A DNA stretch of 64,000 nt from Terriglobia bacterium (GCA_020073085.1 JAIQFV010000008.1:124001-188000), one strand, 5' to 3'; counted from the stretch's first letter, positions 40,208 to 51,724 are shown. The notes: generated by a model from the letters alone, not told the origin. A program made the numbers and translations.

Positions 40208-41718
40208 CGCCTCCCCTCATGAGCGACGAAAAGGTTTGCAAAGCAGGAACCCACATCAGCCAGAATGAACAGCTGATTTTCGAAAAGAGCATGCCGGGAA
40301 AGCGCGGAGTTGCGTTGTCCCCATGTGATGTCCCCGAAGTGGCTCCGGAGTCGGTTTTCGATCCCAAGACCCTGCGGACAGCCATCGAAGACTTTCCCGA
40401 GGTCAGCGAAGTGGATGTTGTGCGCCATTTCACCCGCCTCTCCACTTGGAACTATGCCATCGATCTCGGCATGTACCCACTGGGCTCGTGCACGATGAAG
40501 TACAATCCCAAGATTAACGAGGTGGTCGCGCGTTACGAGGGCTTTGCACAATCCCATCCTTATCTCCCTGAAGCGCTCTGCCAGGGAAACCTGAAAATCC
40601 AGCACATGCTGGGCGAATGCCTTAAAGAGATCACCGGGATGGATGCGGTGAGTCTGCAGCCAGCCGCAGGGGCACAAGGAGAGCTCACGGGGATCCTGAT
40701 AATCCGGGCCTACCTCCAGTCCCGGGGGAATCCGCGCAAGAAGATCCTGATCCCGGATTCCGCCCACGGCACCAACCCCTCCAGCGCTGCAATTGCGGGC
40801 TATCAGATTGAAAACATAAAGTCGGGGGAACAAGGGTGCGTCAATGTCTCAGCGCTCCGCGATGCTGTGACGGAAGACGTGGCCGCGCTCATGCTCACTA
40901 ATCCCAACACCTTGGGAGTTTATGAGAGGGACCTCCTGGCCATTGTGGACATCCTGCATTCCAAGGGGGGTCTGGTATACATGGATGGCGCCAATATGAA
41001 CGCGCTCCTCGGGGTGGCTCGCCCCGGCGATAACGGGGTTGATGTCATGCACCTGAATTTGCACAAGACCTTCTCAACCCCCCACGGTGGAGGCGGTCCG
41101 GGTGCAGGACCGGTAGCAGTGAAATCCCACCTTGAACCGTTTCTCCCCCACCCGACCGTCGAAAGGGATGCGGATGGGACATATTCGTACAACTTCAAAC
41201 GCCCGCAATCGATCGGAAGAGTGCGATCATTTTACGGAAACTTTGGAATGCTGGTCCGGGCCCTCGCCTACATCCTGACCAATGGCCCCACTGGGCTCAA
41301 GCAAACCTCAGAAGACGCCGTGCTCAATGCCAACTATATCCGGTCCCAGTTGAAGGGCATCTACGATCTGCCTTTCGACCAGCCCTCACTCCATGAAGTG
41401 GTCTTCTCAGACCACCTGCAAAATAAATTTGGAGTGACTACCATGGAGATCGCCAAGAGGCTCATGGATTATGGCTTTCATCCTCCCACGGTCTATTTCC
41501 CCCTGATTGTCCATGGGGCCCTGATGATCGAGCCGACCGAATCTGAGTCCCTCGAAGAATTGGACCTGTTTGTGCAGGCCATGAAAGCCATCGCCGAGGA
41601 ATGTGCCACTAACCCGGACCTCGTCAAGAAAGCTCCACATAACACCCGTGTCCACAAGCTTGATGAAGTGGCGGCCGCTCGAAACCCAGTGCTTCGATGG
41701 AAACCTCACAAGACTTAA
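40204..41718 (+). CDS. gcvPB: glycine dehydrogenase (decarboxylating) subunit 2
   Basis: 504 residues from ATG 40204 (ATGA overlap with gcvPA); ATG 40219 is an alternative. The PLP-binding lysine is in LNLHKTFSTPHGGGGPG. Other family features are YPLGSCTMKYNPKINE, SLQPAAGAQGELTGILIIR and DSAHGTNPSSAAIAGY. It is the catalytic C-terminal half of the P protein. After its stop a region of about 1.6 kb carries almost no genes. Confidence 0.95.
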   Translation: MTPPLMSDEKVCKAGTHISQNEQLIFEKSMPGKRGVALSPCDVPEVAPESVFDPKTLRTAIEDFPEVSEVDVVRHFTRLSTWNYAIDLGMYPLGSCTMKYNPKINEVVARYEGFAQSHPYLPEALCQGNLKIQHMLGECLKEITGMDAVSLQPAAGAQGELTGILIIRAYLQSRGNPRKKILIPDSAHGTNPSSAAIAGYQIENIKSGEQGCVNVSALRDAVTEDVAALMLTNPNTLGVYERDLLAIVDILHSKGGLVYMDGANMNALLGVARPGDNGVDVMHLNLHKTFSTPHGGGGPGAGPVAVKSHLEPFLPHPTVERDADGTYSYNFKRPQSIGRVRSFYGNFGMLVRALAYILTNGPTGLKQTSEDAVLNANYIRSQLKGIYDLPFDQPSLHEVVFSDHLQNKFGVTTMEIAKRLMDYGFHPPTVYFPLIVHGALMIEPTESESLEELDLFVQAMKAIAEECATNPDLVKKAPHNTRVHKLDEVAAARNPVLRWKPHKT

Positions 41719-42749
41719 TGACCCCGAACCTGATCTCTCCTTAAGCGGTTCCGTTCCTTCCCCGTCCATTCCCAGGGGCTGTTGCTCTCCGTCTTCCTGT
41801 CACCATGAGCTGGCCACCCGAACTGACTTGGTGACACTTAAGTTCAATCCTTTAGCGGATCTCAATTGGCCCGCAATATCTGAAATTTCAAATTTGAGGC
41901 CGGGGGTCCGCGTGGCGAGAGAGTCTTAGTCCCACTCCGAGGGGATAACAGGATACCCCCCCCCAAGGCATTGGTGATTTCAGGAGTAGGGGCATCGCTT
42001 TCTTGTTTTTTCGCAACAATTCTGCAATTACTTCATTGCGGGGCCTGATCCAACAGGTCGCCATATCCGACTGAACATGGATGCTGAAAATATTGCAGAA
42101 TATTGACCTCAATCACATCATTTACAATTCATCATTTTGTGGGCCTCACCGCCGGAATTTCACCTATTGTGATTCAAATCACCCTATGAGACGAAGACGG
42201 TATATACAATTTCTTGTGTAAGGAGGCAATTGGATAGGATGATATTGAGGATCTGGGAGTGTAAGGATCCATCCAGATCAAACCTCCTTCGAAGTACAAA
42301 GGCCCCCTATAGAAAGAAGGACCCAATGAAGGTGGAAAATTATAGATGGGGGACGATGTTTCGCAAACCGGACCAACTCTATCCGAAGGGTTTGTCCCTC
42401 ATCTTGATGTTCTTTCGACCCTTGCACCCCGGATGTGCCTAACAAGTCTCAACGCCGAGGGAGTTAGGGATCGTAACAAAGACAGGGGAGCTGGGCAGGG
42501 AGGCCAGCGAGTCCGATGACTGGCAAGGAGCGTGGTTGGCACTCAACCCGAAGATCCCGATTCACTTGCCAGCGTCCAGGGTGGGGCCGGAATGATCAGG
42601 ATTGCCAGCTCGGCTACCAATCAAGGGGTTCGGGACCCGGGTCGGCACAGCTTGCACTCGCAATATGGAAGAATCGAATACTTGTCCCCCCGCGGGACCT
42701 TAGAATCTTAACTTTTTGATGCCTTTCAATTCAGTGAAAAAAACCAAAT
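41719..42749. other. 1-kb gene-poor region of lower G+C
   Basis: No gene, RNA or mobile element was recognised. The part at 41990-42400 is visibly richer in A+T than its surroundings. A direct repeat AATATTG-CAG-AATATTG lies near 42088-42104. One frame at 42230-42442 has AGGAGG upstream but encodes an implausible peptide. The stretch 42430-42700 is G+C-rich and could be a decayed gene or a structured RNA; nothing supports either firmly. Confidence 0.4.
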
Positions 42750-42944
42750 ATGATCAATCATTACTATGAAGTTCAACTGGAGTGCTATAACTCAAAGGGA
42801 GAGGTCTATCTCTCTGAGATCTATCGATATTCGAAGCGTCTCTCCGCTCTTCAGAAACTCAGTGCCTTAAAACGGCGTCATCCGTCGTCCGAGGTAGTTT
42901 TGATCAAGAAGTCTTGGACGCTGCCAAACGCCAGTTTTGCTTAG
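42750..42944 (+). CDS. possible small protein, unknown
   Basis: 64 residues (MINHYYEVQLECYNSKGE, then EIYRYSKRLSALQKLSALKR). The composition looks protein-like: an amphipathic beta-rich start then a basic helix and a short hydrophobic strand (SSEVVLIKKSW). No good Shine-Dalgarno sequence precedes the ATG, and no family was recognised. It lies alone in the gene-poor region. A minus-strand frame (42867-43157) overlaps it. It may be a remnant or a chance frame. Confidence 0.35.
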   Translation: MINHYYEVQLECYNSKGEVYLSEIYRYSKRLSALQKLSALKRRHPSSEVVLIKKSWTLPNASFA

Positions 42945-43308
42945 AAACGATTGGTCGGGGGGAAGGATTGAAGGCTCGCCCCAGGTCATGGCGAAATTTT
43001 CCTCCATCGGCTCCCCCAACATGAAACCAGCTTGATCCAGCGGCAAGATCCTGTTACTTTTCCACTTGAATTTATCGAGGTTCTGGTGTTTAATCCCCGT
43101 CTGCTGGATCCCGCTGGATTCCTGCTTTCTTTCTTGCCTCATGAATAAAGTCAGCAATGATCGATGTAATTGCTGGGTCTCTCAAGAAAACTACAGGCAA
43201 CAGTTGTGACTTGCTCAAAAAATGTTCACTTGCACGATGACTTGAGTAAATGCGACCTCAAGGTGGGACACGACGGCGATTCCGGACGCCGATTGACCGT
43301 CAGGACAG
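42945..43308. other. spacer before tRNA-Leu
   Basis: 364 bases with no supported feature. A minus-strand frame of 96 codons (42867-43157) lacks an RBS and a recognisable product. No tRNA promoter could be assigned with confidence. Confidence 0.4.
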
Positions 43309-43393
43309 GGGCAAGTGGCGGAATTGGCAGACGCGCGGGACTTAGGATCCCGTTCCTTACGGAGTGAGGGTTCAACTCCCTCCTTGCCCACCA
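43309..43393 (+). tRNA. tRNA-Leu (anticodon UAG)
   Basis: The acceptor stem GGGCAAG (43309-43315) pairs with CTTGCCC (43383-43389); A discriminator and encoded CCA follow. The D arm is GGCGGAATTGGCAGACGC. The anticodon stem CGGGA/TCCCG encloses the loop CTTAGGA, anticodon TAG. A long variable arm (CCTTACGG region) marks a class II tRNA. The T arm is GAGGG-TTCAACT-CCCTC. It reads CUA and related CUN leucine codons. It lies 212 bases upstream of tig. Confidence 0.96.
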
Positions 43394-43604
43394 AATCTTT
43401 TGAACAGGTGTCCGAGCAGTGTGCTGAAGCTCAGGACCGACGAAAAGCGGGAGATTCGGGTCACCCTCTATCCCTTGGAATCCTATTGACACTTCATTTA
43501 CATCATTCAATGGCCCAGATCATGAATCCATGACCTTCCCTGCCGGATAATGTCCGCTGAGAATGGTCGGCTGCTAAGACCTTGGGCCACGCGAAAGGAC
43601 CCTG

Positions 43605-44930
43605 GTGAAATCGGTACTTACTGAAAAAGAAGGCTGCAAGCGGGAACTGGAAATTGAGGTCCCTCCCGAGGACTGGAAGAAGCAATCCGAAGAAGTGGCG
43701 AATGAGTTTGCAAAAGTGGCGCAGGTGCCCGGATTCCGCCCCGGCCACGTTCCTGTGGCAGTCGTGAAGCAGCGGTTTCGACAGGAGATTCGTTCGGAAT
43801 TGTTAAAGAAGCTTTTGCCTGATGTCATTGAACAAGCCGCTTCAGAGCAAAAGGTCACCATGATTACGCCACCCCAAGTGAATGGCCTAGTCTTGGAAGA
43901 CGAAAAACCTCTCACTTTCAAGGTCGAATTCGAGGTCCTTCCTGCTATAGATAACATTGATTACAAAGAGCTTAAAGCGGACGAGGAAACGATATCAGTG
44001 GGGGAAGATGAGGTGGAAAAAAGGCTTGGCGGGTTGCGGGAACAGGCCGCTGAATTCATCGTGGTTGGCGACCGGTCCATCCAGGAGGGCGATTTTGCAG
44101 TGGTCAGCTTCACCGCCTATCCCACGCGAAAGTCGGACGAAAAGCCAGAGAAAGCATTCGATGCAAAGGACCTCTTGGTCGAGGTGGGCGACAAGCAGAC
44201 CTTGAAGGAGTTCTCCGAGAACCTCCTTGGAAAGTCCGCCGGCGAGGATGTCAATTTCAAGGTCGAATATCCGGACGATTTTTCCGATCGTCGCCTGGCT
44301 GGACGGCGTGTTTCTTATCAGCTCAAAATCGAGGCCATCAAAACCAAATCACTGCCGCAACTCGATGACGATTTGGCAAAGACGCTCGGAGAATTCGACA
44401 CGCTCACGGAACTCAAGGACAAGATCAGGAACGACATTGACGAAGGAAAGCGGCAGCTCGCCCGCAACCATACCCTTGAGACCCTGGTGAATCAGATCAT
44501 CGAGAAGAATCCCTTCCCGGTTCCCCAAGCCCTGGTGGAGTCGCAGATCGACTCCCGATTGCAGGGGATGATCCGTTCCATGTATCAGCAAGGCATTGAT
44601 CCGAGACAGATATCTATCGATTGGGAGAAGATCCGCGAAGAGAATCGGGATCCGTCGGTTCGCGATGTGAAGGTCACTTTCATCCTTGAACACATCGCTA
44701 AAAAGGAGAATATTTCCGTCACTGATGATGAAGTAGATGCGGAAGTCACCAAGATGGCTGAACGCACTCAGGAACCCTTTTCCGCCGTCAAGCAGCACTT
44801 GACAAAGGATAGCGCACTGGATAAACTTCGTTCTCAGTTAACAAACCGAAAAGTTCTAAACTTCCTTTACGAAAATGCCGATATAGTTCGTGGCCCCACG
44901 CAACTGGACAAACAAGACACCACATCTTAA
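43605..44930 (+). CDS. tig: trigger factor
   Basis: 441 residues from GTG 43605, with AAAGGA six bases upstream. N-terminal ribosome-binding domain with KEGCKRELEIEVPPEDW and the ribosome-docking loop GFRPGHVP (usually GFRxGKxP). The FKBP-like PPIase domain is at about 155-240 (IQEGDFAVVSFTAYP, LVEVGDKQTLKEFSENLLGK) and the C-terminal helical arms from about 250. It is a ribosome-associated chaperone for nascent chains. The order tig-clpP-clpX-lon is conserved widely. TTGACA at 43486 has no -10 box at a suitable distance, so its promoter is not identified. Confidence 0.95.
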   Translation: MKSVLTEKEGCKRELEIEVPPEDWKKQSEEVANEFAKVAQVPGFRPGHVPVAVVKQRFRQEIRSELLKKLLPDVIEQAASEQKVTMITPPQVNGLVLEDEKPLTFKVEFEVLPAIDNIDYKELKADEETISVGEDEVEKRLGGLREQAAEFIVVGDRSIQEGDFAVVSFTAYPTRKSDEKPEKAFDAKDLLVEVGDKQTLKEFSENLLGKSAGEDVNFKVEYPDDFSDRRLAGRRVSYQLKIEAIKTKSLPQLDDDLAKTLGEFDTLTELKDKIRNDIDEGKRQLARNHTLETLVNQIIEKNPFPVPQALVESQIDSRLQGMIRSMYQQGIDPRQISIDWEKIREENRDPSVRDVKVTFILEHIAKKENISVTDDEVDAEVTKMAERTQEPFSAVKQHLTKDSALDKLRSQLTNRKVLNFLYENADIVRGPTQLDKQDTTS

Positions 44931-44973
44931 TATCTGACACTGGACGAAATCAGCATCACGGGATAAGGCCAAA

Positions 44974-45558
44974 ATGACATTAGTACCGATGGTGGTCGAG
45001 CAGACGAGCCGTGGCGAACGAGCTTATGATATCTATTCCCGACTCCTCAGGGATAGCATCATCATGATCGGGTCCCCCATTGATGACAACGTGGCCAATC
45101 TGGTGATTGCCCAGTTGCTGTTCCTGGAATCGGAGGATCCGGAGAAGGATATTTCGATTTACATCAACAGTCCCGGCGGCGTGATCACGGCCGGTCTGGC
45201 CATCTACGATACGATGCAGTTTGTGAAACCGGACATCACCACCTATTGCATGGGTCAGGCCGCTTCCATGGGCGCGCTGTTGCTCTGTGCCGGCTCTCCC
45301 GGCAAGCGCTTCGCACTCCCCAATTCCCGTATTCTGATTCACCAGCCCTCGGCCGGTGGAATTTCCGGGATGGCGTCGGACATCGACATTCAGGCACGAG
45401 AAATCCTCCGCATGCGCGAAATTACGAACGACATCATCGCGAAGCACACGGGACAGCCCCTGGAAAGAATTCAACGCGATGTGGACCGTGATTTTATAAT
45501 GACCGCGGCCCAAGGCAAGGAATATGGTATAATTGATCAAGTGATCACTCAAAGGTAG
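44974..45558 (+). CDS. clpP: ATP-dependent Clp protease proteolytic subunit
   Basis: 194 residues, the usual length. The catalytic triad is in place: Ser in [14 protein letters not shown], His in [11 protein letters not shown] and Asp in [10 protein letters not shown]. The N-terminal axial loop is [19 protein letters not shown]. It forms double heptameric rings that degrade proteins fed by ClpX. The gene is 43 bases after tig and 27 bases before clpX. Confidence 0.97.
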   Translation: MTLVPMVVEQTSRGERAYDIYSRLLRDSIIMIGSPIDDNVANLVIAQLLFLESEDPEKDISIYINSPGGVITAGLAIYDTMQFVKPDITTYCMGQAASMGALLLCAGSPGKRFALPNSRILIHQPSAGGISGMASDIDIQAREILRMREITNDIIAKHTGQPLERIQRDVDRDFIMTAAQGKEYGIIDQVITQR

Positions 45559-45585
45559 TCCCCTGAAGAGAAAGGGAGCGTCAGC

Positions 45586-46833
45586 GTGAGGCGGACCGAT
45601 AATGAGGAAGTATTGAGATGCTCGTTTTGTTTCAAGACCCAGGACAAGGCGCGCAAGCTCATTTCATCCCCCAACGAGTTCCCTCGTGCCTTCATTTGTG
45701 ACGAGTGTATCGCCGTCTGCAATAGTATCCTCGAGGATGACAAGACAGAGCTGGCACAGTCTGCGCAGAAGAAGCTCCCCAAGCCGAGTGAGGTCCATGA
45801 GTTTCTCAACCTCTACGTGATCGGCCAGGAGAAGACGAAGAAGAAGCTCGCCGTCGCGGTGTACAACCACTTCAAGCGCATCGAATTAGCCAAGTATCGG
45901 TCGGACGTGGAGCTGACGAAGTCGAACATTTTACTGATTGGACCGACTGGCACCGGCAAGACCTTGCTGGCACAAACCCTGGCGCGAATGCTGGATGTGC
46001 CGTTCGCCATCGTCGATGCCACCACGCTGACCGAAGCGGGATACGTCGGGGAAGACGTCGAAAACATCATCTTGAAGTTGCTTCAGGCGGCGAACTACGA
46101 TGTTGCACGGGCGCAACAAGGAATTATCTACATCGACGAAATTGACAAGATCTGCCGAAAGGACGAAAACCCCTCCATCACGCGGGATGTTTCCGGTGAG
46201 GGGGTGCAGCAGGCCCTGCTGAAGATTCTGGAGGGGACGATCGCCAATGTGCCTCCGCAGGGAGGACGAAAGCATCCGCACCAGGAGTTTACCCAGGTGG
46301 ATACCACGAACATCCTGTTCATCTGCGGCGGGGCTTTTGTGGGACTGGAGAAGGTGATTGAGCGACGCCTCGGACGAAAGGCCCTGGGCTTTCACGCGCA
46401 GCAACCCCCTCCGACCGACCTTCGGAACACGGCGATCCTGGAAAAGGCCCAACCCGAGGATTTGATCAAATTCGGATTCATCCCCGAATTTGTGGGACGT
46501 CTCCCGGTGGTGGGGACGCTCCATGGGTTGGACGTTAAGGCCTTGATCGAGATTTTGACGGAACCCAAAAATGCCCTGATCCGCCAATATCAGAAGCTCT
46601 TTGAATATGAAAACGTCAAGTTGCTCTTCGAGCCGGAGGCCATCGAAACGGTGGCTGTTCAGGCCTTCGAGCGCAAGGTCGGGGCCCGAGGCTTGCGCGT
46701 GATCCTCGAAGATTTGATGCTCGATCTGATGTACCACATTCCGTCCCAGCGCAAGCTGAGGGAATTCGTGGTCACCAAACAGATGGTTGAAGCGCAGGAG
46801 ATCTCAGCGAACCTTTTGGAGAAGGCCGGATAG
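45586..46833 (+). CDS. clpX: ATP-dependent Clp protease ATP-binding subunit ClpX
   Basis: 415 residues from GTG 45586 (GGGAG eight bases upstream). N-terminal zinc finger with CSFCFKTQ and CDECIAVC, then AAA+ domain: Walker [14 protein letters not shown], pore-loop region [13 protein letters not shown], Walker [11 protein letters not shown], sensor and C-terminal IGF-type ClpP-docking loop region near LGRKALGF. It unfolds substrates and feeds them to ClpP. Placed between clpP and lon as in many phyla. Confidence 0.97.
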   Translation: MRRTDNEEVLRCSFCFKTQDKARKLISSPNEFPRAFICDECIAVCNSILEDDKTELAQSAQKKLPKPSEVHEFLNLYVIGQEKTKKKLAVAVYNHFKRIELAKYRSDVELTKSNILLIGPTGTGKTLLAQTLARMLDVPFAIVDATTLTEAGYVGEDVENIILKLLQAANYDVARAQQGIIYIDEIDKICRKDENPSITRDVSGEGVQQALLKILEGTIANVPPQGGRKHPHQEFTQVDTTNILFICGGAFVGLEKVIERRLGRKALGFHAQQPPPTDLRNTAILEKAQPEDLIKFGFIPEFVGRLPVVGTLHGLDVKALIEILTEPKNALIRQYQKLFEYENVKLLFEPEAIETVAVQAFERKVGARGLRVILEDLMLDLMYHIPSQRKLREFVVTKQMVEAQEISANLLEKAG

Positions 46834-46903
46834 ACGGGGAAGTCGTTGCTTCCCTTCACAAGAGAAGAGATTCAGGAGAAAGGAACCCATCCCAACAGTG
46901 GTC

Positions 46904-49345
46904 ATGTTCAATACCAAGGAAAAAGAAGAGACTTTTAAGATCCCGATGATGCCGATCCGCGACGTGGTGATCTTTCCCCACATGCTGATCCCCTTTGTCG
47001 TGGGCCGGGAGTCGTCCGTCCGGGCGCTCGAGGAAGCGCTTCGCCGGGACAAGCGCATCATTCTGTCCACCCAGCATGATCCGACCGTGGATGAACCCAA
47101 GGCCGATGAGATTTTCCGGGTGGGGACAATCGTCAATATCGTTCAATCGCTGCGCCTCCCCGATGGGAACGTGAAGGTGTTGGTGGAAGGACTGGAACGG
47201 GCCAAGATCATCCAGCTGGATAACGAGGAAGGGTACTATCAGGCCACGGTGAAGCTGATGGCCGTGAAGATCGCCAACCCTTCCGCCTACGAAAGTGTGA
47301 TGAACCAGGCCACCTCGTTGTTCGAACAGTATGTCAAGCTCAGCCAGAATTTGAATTACGAGACGATGATTGCTGCCGTCAAGGTGGACGATCCGCAAAA
47401 ACTGACGGACACCATTGCGGCCAATCTCTCCATTCCGATTGAAGAAAAACAGCAGCTGCTGGAAATCCCGAATCCCATCGATTGCCTGAACCGCATCATC
47501 GAAGTCCTCGACATCGAAATCGAGAAACTTCACATGGATCGGACCATCCAGAACCGCGTCAAGAAACAAATGGAGAAAGCCCAGAAAGAATACTATCTGA
47601 GCGAAAAAATCAAGGCCATCCAGAAAGAACTGGGCCGCAAGGATGAGAAGAGCGAGCTGGAGGACCTGAAAAGGCAGATCGAAACCGCGGGCATGCCCAA
47701 GGAGGTGGAGAAGAAGGCTCTCGATGAGCTGAAAAAGCTCGAGATGATGCCGGCCATGTCCGCCGAATCCACGGTCTCCCGGAATTATCTCGACTGGCTC
47801 CTGGCGGTTCCGTGGAAGCGCCGCACCAAGGAGATCCGGAACCTCGAGGTGGCTGAGAAAGTTCTTGCCGAGGACCATTGCGGCCTGGAGAAGATCAAGG
47901 AGCGGATCGTGGAATTCCTTGCGGTCCGGCAGTTGGTGAAGAATCCGAAGGGCTCGATTCTCTGCTTTGTGGGTCCTCCCGGGACGGGAAAGACCTCGCT
48001 GGGCAAATCCGTCGCCCGCGCCACCGGGCGCAAGTTTGTGCGGCTGTCTCTCGGCGGTGTGCGCGATGAGGCTGAAATCCGCGGCCACCGGCGCACTTAT
48101 ATTGGAGCGCTGCCGGGCCAGATCATTCAAATGATGAAGAAGGCGGGAACCAAGAATCCCGTTTTCCTGCTGGATGAAGTCGACAAGATGTCGATGGACT
48201 TCCGCGGCGACCCCTCAGCCGCTCTGATGGAAGTGCTGGATCCCGAATTGAATCACTCCTTCGTCGATCACTATCTCGACGTGGAGTACGACCTCTCCCA
48301 GGTCTTCTTCATCTGCACGGCCAATGTGACGCACACGATTCCCCAGCCTCTTCAGGACCGCATGGAGGTCATCCGGCTGTCCGGGTATACGGAATATGAA
48401 AAGATGGAAATAGCAAAGCGGTTCCTCGTCCGCAAGCAGATGCAACAGGCAGGCCTCAAGCCGGACCAGCTCGAATTCAAGGACGAGTCGATCCGGGACA
48501 TCATCCAGTACTTTACCCGGGAAGCCGGGGTCCGCAATCTCGAGCGGGAAATCGGATCGGTGTGCCGCAAGTTGGCCCGGAAGGTCGTAAAGAAGGAAGC
48601 GCTGGAGCGCCTGGAGGTCGCCTCCGGGAACCTCAGCGATTTCCTGGGTGTCCGGAAGTTCCGAAACTTGAAGTCGGAAGAGAAAAACGAGGTTGGGTTG
48701 ACCACGGGTTTGGCGTGGACGGAGGTCGGAGGCGAAATCCTGGGCACGGAAGCCACTTTGATGCAGGGAAAGGGGAAACTTACTCTGACCGGAAAACTGG
48801 GCGATGTGATGCAGGAGTCCGCGCAAGCCGCCATGAGTTATGTCCGTTCCCGGACGGATCTGTTCGGGATCCCCAAGGACTTCTACCGGCACTACGATAT
48901 TCATATCCATGTCCCGGAAGGGTCCATCCCCAAGGACGGTCCTTCCGCGGGGATCACGATGGCAACCACCCTGGTCTCCGTGCTCACCCGCATCCCAGTG
49001 CGCCGGGATGTCGCCATGACCGGGGAGATCACCTTGCGAGGCAAGGTGTTGCCCATCGGGGGTGTCAAAGAGAAGCTGCTCGCCGCGCACCGGGCGGGCA
49101 TCAACACGGTCATCTTGCCGAAAGACAATGAGAAGGATCTTGCCGAAATTCCGCCCGAGATCCAGAAGGCCTTTGAGTTGCACTTCGTCGAAAACATGGA
49201 CGAGGTCCTGAAAATCGCCCTGGTGGAGCCCTTGTTAACCACCGGGCGTCCGGCCGACGAACCGCTTGAGATGACCGAAGAGTTCAAGCCGGCCCTCAAG
49301 GATGAGGTGAGCCCCGGCTCTCCGCATGACTCGATGACTCACTGA
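46904..49345 (+). CDS. lon: ATP-dependent protease Lon
   Basis: 813 residues if started at ATG 46904; GTG 46898, two codons earlier, is a fair alternative because AGGAGAAAGGA lies about 15-20 bases upstream. N-terminal LON substrate domain ([20 protein letters not shown]), coiled coil at about 190-260, AAA+ Walker [14 protein letters not shown] and Walker [12 protein letters not shown], and C-terminal protease domain. The Ser is in [12 protein letters not shown], and the Lys in [14 protein letters not shown]. It degrades misfolded and regulatory proteins. The gene starts 70 bases after clpX. Confidence 0.96.
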   Translation: MFNTKEKEETFKIPMMPIRDVVIFPHMLIPFVVGRESSVRALEEALRRDKRIILSTQHDPTVDEPKADEIFRVGTIVNIVQSLRLPDGNVKVLVEGLERAKIIQLDNEEGYYQATVKLMAVKIANPSAYESVMNQATSLFEQYVKLSQNLNYETMIAAVKVDDPQKLTDTIAANLSIPIEEKQQLLEIPNPIDCLNRIIEVLDIEIEKLHMDRTIQNRVKKQMEKAQKEYYLSEKIKAIQKELGRKDEKSELEDLKRQIETAGMPKEVEKKALDELKKLEMMPAMSAESTVSRNYLDWLLAVPWKRRTKEIRNLEVAEKVLAEDHCGLEKIKERIVEFLAVRQLVKNPKGSILCFVGPPGTGKTSLGKSVARATGRKFVRLSLGGVRDEAEIRGHRRTYIGALPGQIIQMMKKAGTKNPVFLLDEVDKMSMDFRGDPSAALMEVLDPELNHSFVDHYLDVEYDLSQVFFICTANVTHTIPQPLQDRMEVIRLSGYTEYEKMEIAKRFLVRKQMQQAGLKPDQLEFKDESIRDIIQYFTREAGVRNLEREIGSVCRKLARKVVKKEALERLEVASGNLSDFLGVRKFRNLKSEEKNEVGLTTGLAWTEVGGEILGTEATLMQGKGKLTLTGKLGDVMQESAQAAMSYVRSRTDLFGIPKDFYRHYDIHIHVPEGSIPKDGPSAGITMATTLVSVLTRIPVRRDVAMTGEITLRGKVLPIGGVKEKLLAAHRAGINTVILPKDNEKDLAEIPPEIQKAFELHFVENMDEVLKIALVEPLLTTGRPADEPLEMTEEFKPALKDEVSPGSPHDSMTH

Positions 49346-49359
49346 GATAATCCTTCACA

Positions 49360-49935
49360 TTGATTAAAGTCACCGGCCGATTTTTGAAAAGTGTCGCACG
49401 ACTGAGCGAATCGCCACGCGACAAATTGCCCGAGATTGCCTTCCTGGGGCGGTCCAATGTAGGGAAATCCAGCCTGATTAACAGCCTCCTGGGGGTCAGA
49501 CTGGCCCGGACAAGTTCGACACCCGGCCGCACCCAGCTGATCAACTTTTACCTGGTGAACCAGAAGTTCTACTTTGTCGATTGCCCCGGCTACGGTTTTG
49601 CGAAGGTTCCCGAGGAGGTCCGACAGCACTGGCATCGTCTGATGGAGGAATACTTAGAATCACGAGAGCCTTTGAAGTTGAACGTGTTGTTGCTCGACAG
49701 TCGTGTGGCTCCCACGCCCCTCGATGAGCAAATGCTCGAGTGGCTCATGGCCTACCAGAAACCGCTCGCCCTGGTGCTGACCAAGACTGACAAACTCTCT
49801 GGCAATGAATTGCGTGAGACGCACAAGCGGCTGCAAAGGTGGACTCAGGACTCATCGTTAATTGACTATTCCGCAATCAAACACATTGGACGTCGCGAGT
49901 TGTGGCGGGAGATCTTGAACGCCCTGCCCACTTAA
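49360..49935 (+). CDS. engB: ribosome biogenesis GTPase EngB (YsxC/YihA)
   Basis: 191 residues beginning with TTG 49360. All G motifs are present: G1 [13 protein letters not shown]2 [15 protein letters not shown]3 DCPGYGF, G4 LTKTDK, G5 SAIKHIG. EngB is an essential GTPase in assembly of the 50S subunit. The lon-engB adjacency (14 bases) is typical. The RBS is weak, so coupling to lon is likely. Confidence 0.94.
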   Translation: MIKVTGRFLKSVARLSESPRDKLPEIAFLGRSNVGKSSLINSLLGVRLARTSSTPGRTQLINFYLVNQKFYFVDCPGYGFAKVPEEVRQHWHRLMEEYLESREPLKLNVLLLDSRVAPTPLDEQMLEWLMAYQKPLALVLTKTDKLSGNELRETHKRLQRWTQDSSLIDYSAIKHIGRRELWREILNALPT

Positions 49936-50128
49936 TGGCGAACTCCTGTGGTCTGGTATTGAACAATCATCCAATTCAAAAAGGGTTCGTCGTCAATGCG
50001 GACAGCATCGCCCGCCAAGAGAAATCGTGCACCCCGGACGTCGGCCGGAAAGAAGACCGCAGATGAGCCCGACACCGCTCCCTGGCCGTTTAACAACCGA
50101 TCTTGATCCCAATAAAACTGGAGAAGTT

Positions 50129-51379
50129 ATGGACATCTCAGAACTGAAAGAAATGAACATCACCAACCTGATGCAAATCGCCAAGGACCTCGGGGTGGTC
50201 GGCGCTTCAACCATGCGTAAGCAGGAGCTGATCTTTAAGATCCTGCAGGCGCAAACCGAGAAAAACGGCCTCATCTTTTCAGAGGGGGTCCTGGAGACCT
50301 TGCCGGATGGATTTGGATTCCTCCGCGCTCCCGATTACAACTATCTGCCCGGGCCGGATGACATCTATGTCTCCCCCTCCCAGATCCGCAAGTTCGATTT
50401 GCGCACCGGCGACACGATCTCCGGCCAGATTCGCCCTCCCAAGGATGGGGAACGCTACTTCGCCCTGATCAAGGTCGAAGCAGTCAACTTTGAACCTCCC
50501 GATGAAGCCCGGCAGAAGATCTTCTTTGACAACCTGACACCCCTTTATCCCAATGAACGCATCAAGCTCGAGACCCTGTCCGAAAACATCTCCGCCCGCG
50601 TGCTTGACCTGCTGACACCTATCGGCAAAGGGCAGAGAGGCCTGATTGTGGCGCCCCCACGGACGGGCAAGACGATGCTGCTGCAGACCATCGCCAACTC
50701 GGTGACGACCAATCATCCCGAGATCACCCTGATCGTCCTGCTGATCGATGAGCGTCCTGAAGAAGTGACCGATATGCAGCGCACGGTTCAAGGCGAGGTC
50801 GTCAGTTCGACCTTTGATGAACCCGCCACTCGCCACGTGCAGGTCGCGGAGATGGTGATTGAAAAGGCCAAGCGGCTCGTCGAACACAAGCGGGACGTGG
50901 TCATCCTGCTCGATTCCATCACACGACTGGCCCGCGCCTACAACACCATCGTCCCGCCCTCCGGCAAGGTGCTCTCCGGCGGTGTCGATTCCAACGCTTT
51001 GCAGCGCCCCAAACGGTTTTTCGGCGCCGCCCGCAACATCGAGGAAGGGGGATCGCTGACCATAATCGCCACCGCGCTCATTGATACCGGCAGCCGCATG
51101 GATGACGTTATCTTCGAGGAGTTCAAAGGCACCGGAAACATGGAGATCAACCTCGACCGCAAGCTGGTCGACAAGCGTGTCTTCCCCGCTATCGACATTA
51201 ACCGGAGCGCCACGCGCAAGGAAGAGCTTCTCCTCCCGAAAGATGAACTCAACCGCATTTGGGTGCTGCGAAAAGTGTTGAGCCCCCTTTCGGTGACGGA
51301 ATCGATGGAGTTGTTGATCGAACGACTGTCGAAAAAGAAAACAAACGGTGAATTCCTCGCCTCGATGAGCCAGGGATAG
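50129..51379 (+). CDS. rho: transcription termination factor Rho
   Basis: 416 residues from ATG 50129 (GGAGAAG five bases upstream), the usual length; the open frame back to 50027 lacks similarity. N-terminal helical domain ([20 protein letters not shown]), cold-shock-like RNA-binding domain with [20 protein letters not shown], Walker [14 protein letters not shown]-loop region and Walker [19 protein letters not shown]. The secondary site contains [20 protein letters not shown]. The 193-base leader (49936-50128) may allow autoregulation, as in other rho genes, but no site was identified. Confidence 0.97.
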   Translation: MDISELKEMNITNLMQIAKDLGVVGASTMRKQELIFKILQAQTEKNGLIFSEGVLETLPDGFGFLRAPDYNYLPGPDDIYVSPSQIRKFDLRTGDTISGQIRPPKDGERYFALIKVEAVNFEPPDEARQKIFFDNLTPLYPNERIKLETLSENISARVLDLLTPIGKGQRGLIVAPPRTGKTMLLQTIANSVTTNHPEITLIVLLIDERPEEVTDMQRTVQGEVVSSTFDEPATRHVQVAEMVIEKAKRLVEHKRDVVILLDSITRLARAYNTIVPPSGKVLSGGVDSNALQRPKRFFGAARNIEEGGSLTIIATALIDTGSRMDDVIFEEFKGTGNMEINLDRKLVDKRVFPAIDINRSATRKEELLLPKDELNRIWVLRKVLSPLSVTESMELLIERLSKKKTNGEFLASMSQG

Positions 51380-51724
51380 ATCTGTCCCCCTGGGATTGCG
51401 CTTAGTTTGCCTTGAGGGGAACCTCATCGGTCCTTCGCCTGCGCCTTCTTGTCCCCAAACAAAAAACGGCACTTCTTGAGAACTTGAAGCGTCTAATCAG
51501 AGGTGTGTCCCTGGCAGGGAGAATTGTCCCTCCTCGATGAGAGCGGACGTGCGGATCAGCGGGCGATACGGGAGTGTTGTCGGAACCCAGGGGACAGTGC
51601 AGGGATCTTCAGAAACTTCCGAACTTCCTTGGCCGTATTGTCTCTTAGGAACACCATCTTTTGCGAAGGCAGCCCGGAGAGGGGCGCGGGTCCCCGTTCA
51701 GCTCCAGGCCGTCCGGTTGATTCT
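51380..51724. other. spacer between rho and the M1 peptidase
   Basis: 345 bases. The peptidase frame remains open through most of it, but the translated stretch looks unlike protein until the signal peptide. Several GTCCCT/AGGGA segments (near 51507-51533) may fold back on each other. No promoter was recognised. Confidence 0.4.

Noticed and set aside
42230-42442. Small plus-strand frame with AGGAGG upstream
   Set aside because: The AGGAGG is only three bases from the TTG and twelve from the ATG. The 70-residue peptide is basic, irregular and unlike a folded protein. Kept only as a note in the gene-poor region.
43486-43514. TTGACA upstream of tig as a promoter
   Set aside because: No acceptable -10 box at the required spacing.
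46856-48130. 424-codon minus-strand frame opposite lon
   Set aside because: Low-complexity leucine- and phenylalanine-rich shadow of lon codons, no RBS or family.
50279-51472. 397-codon minus-strand frame opposite rho
   Set aside because: Complement of a highly conserved gene, no recognisable product.
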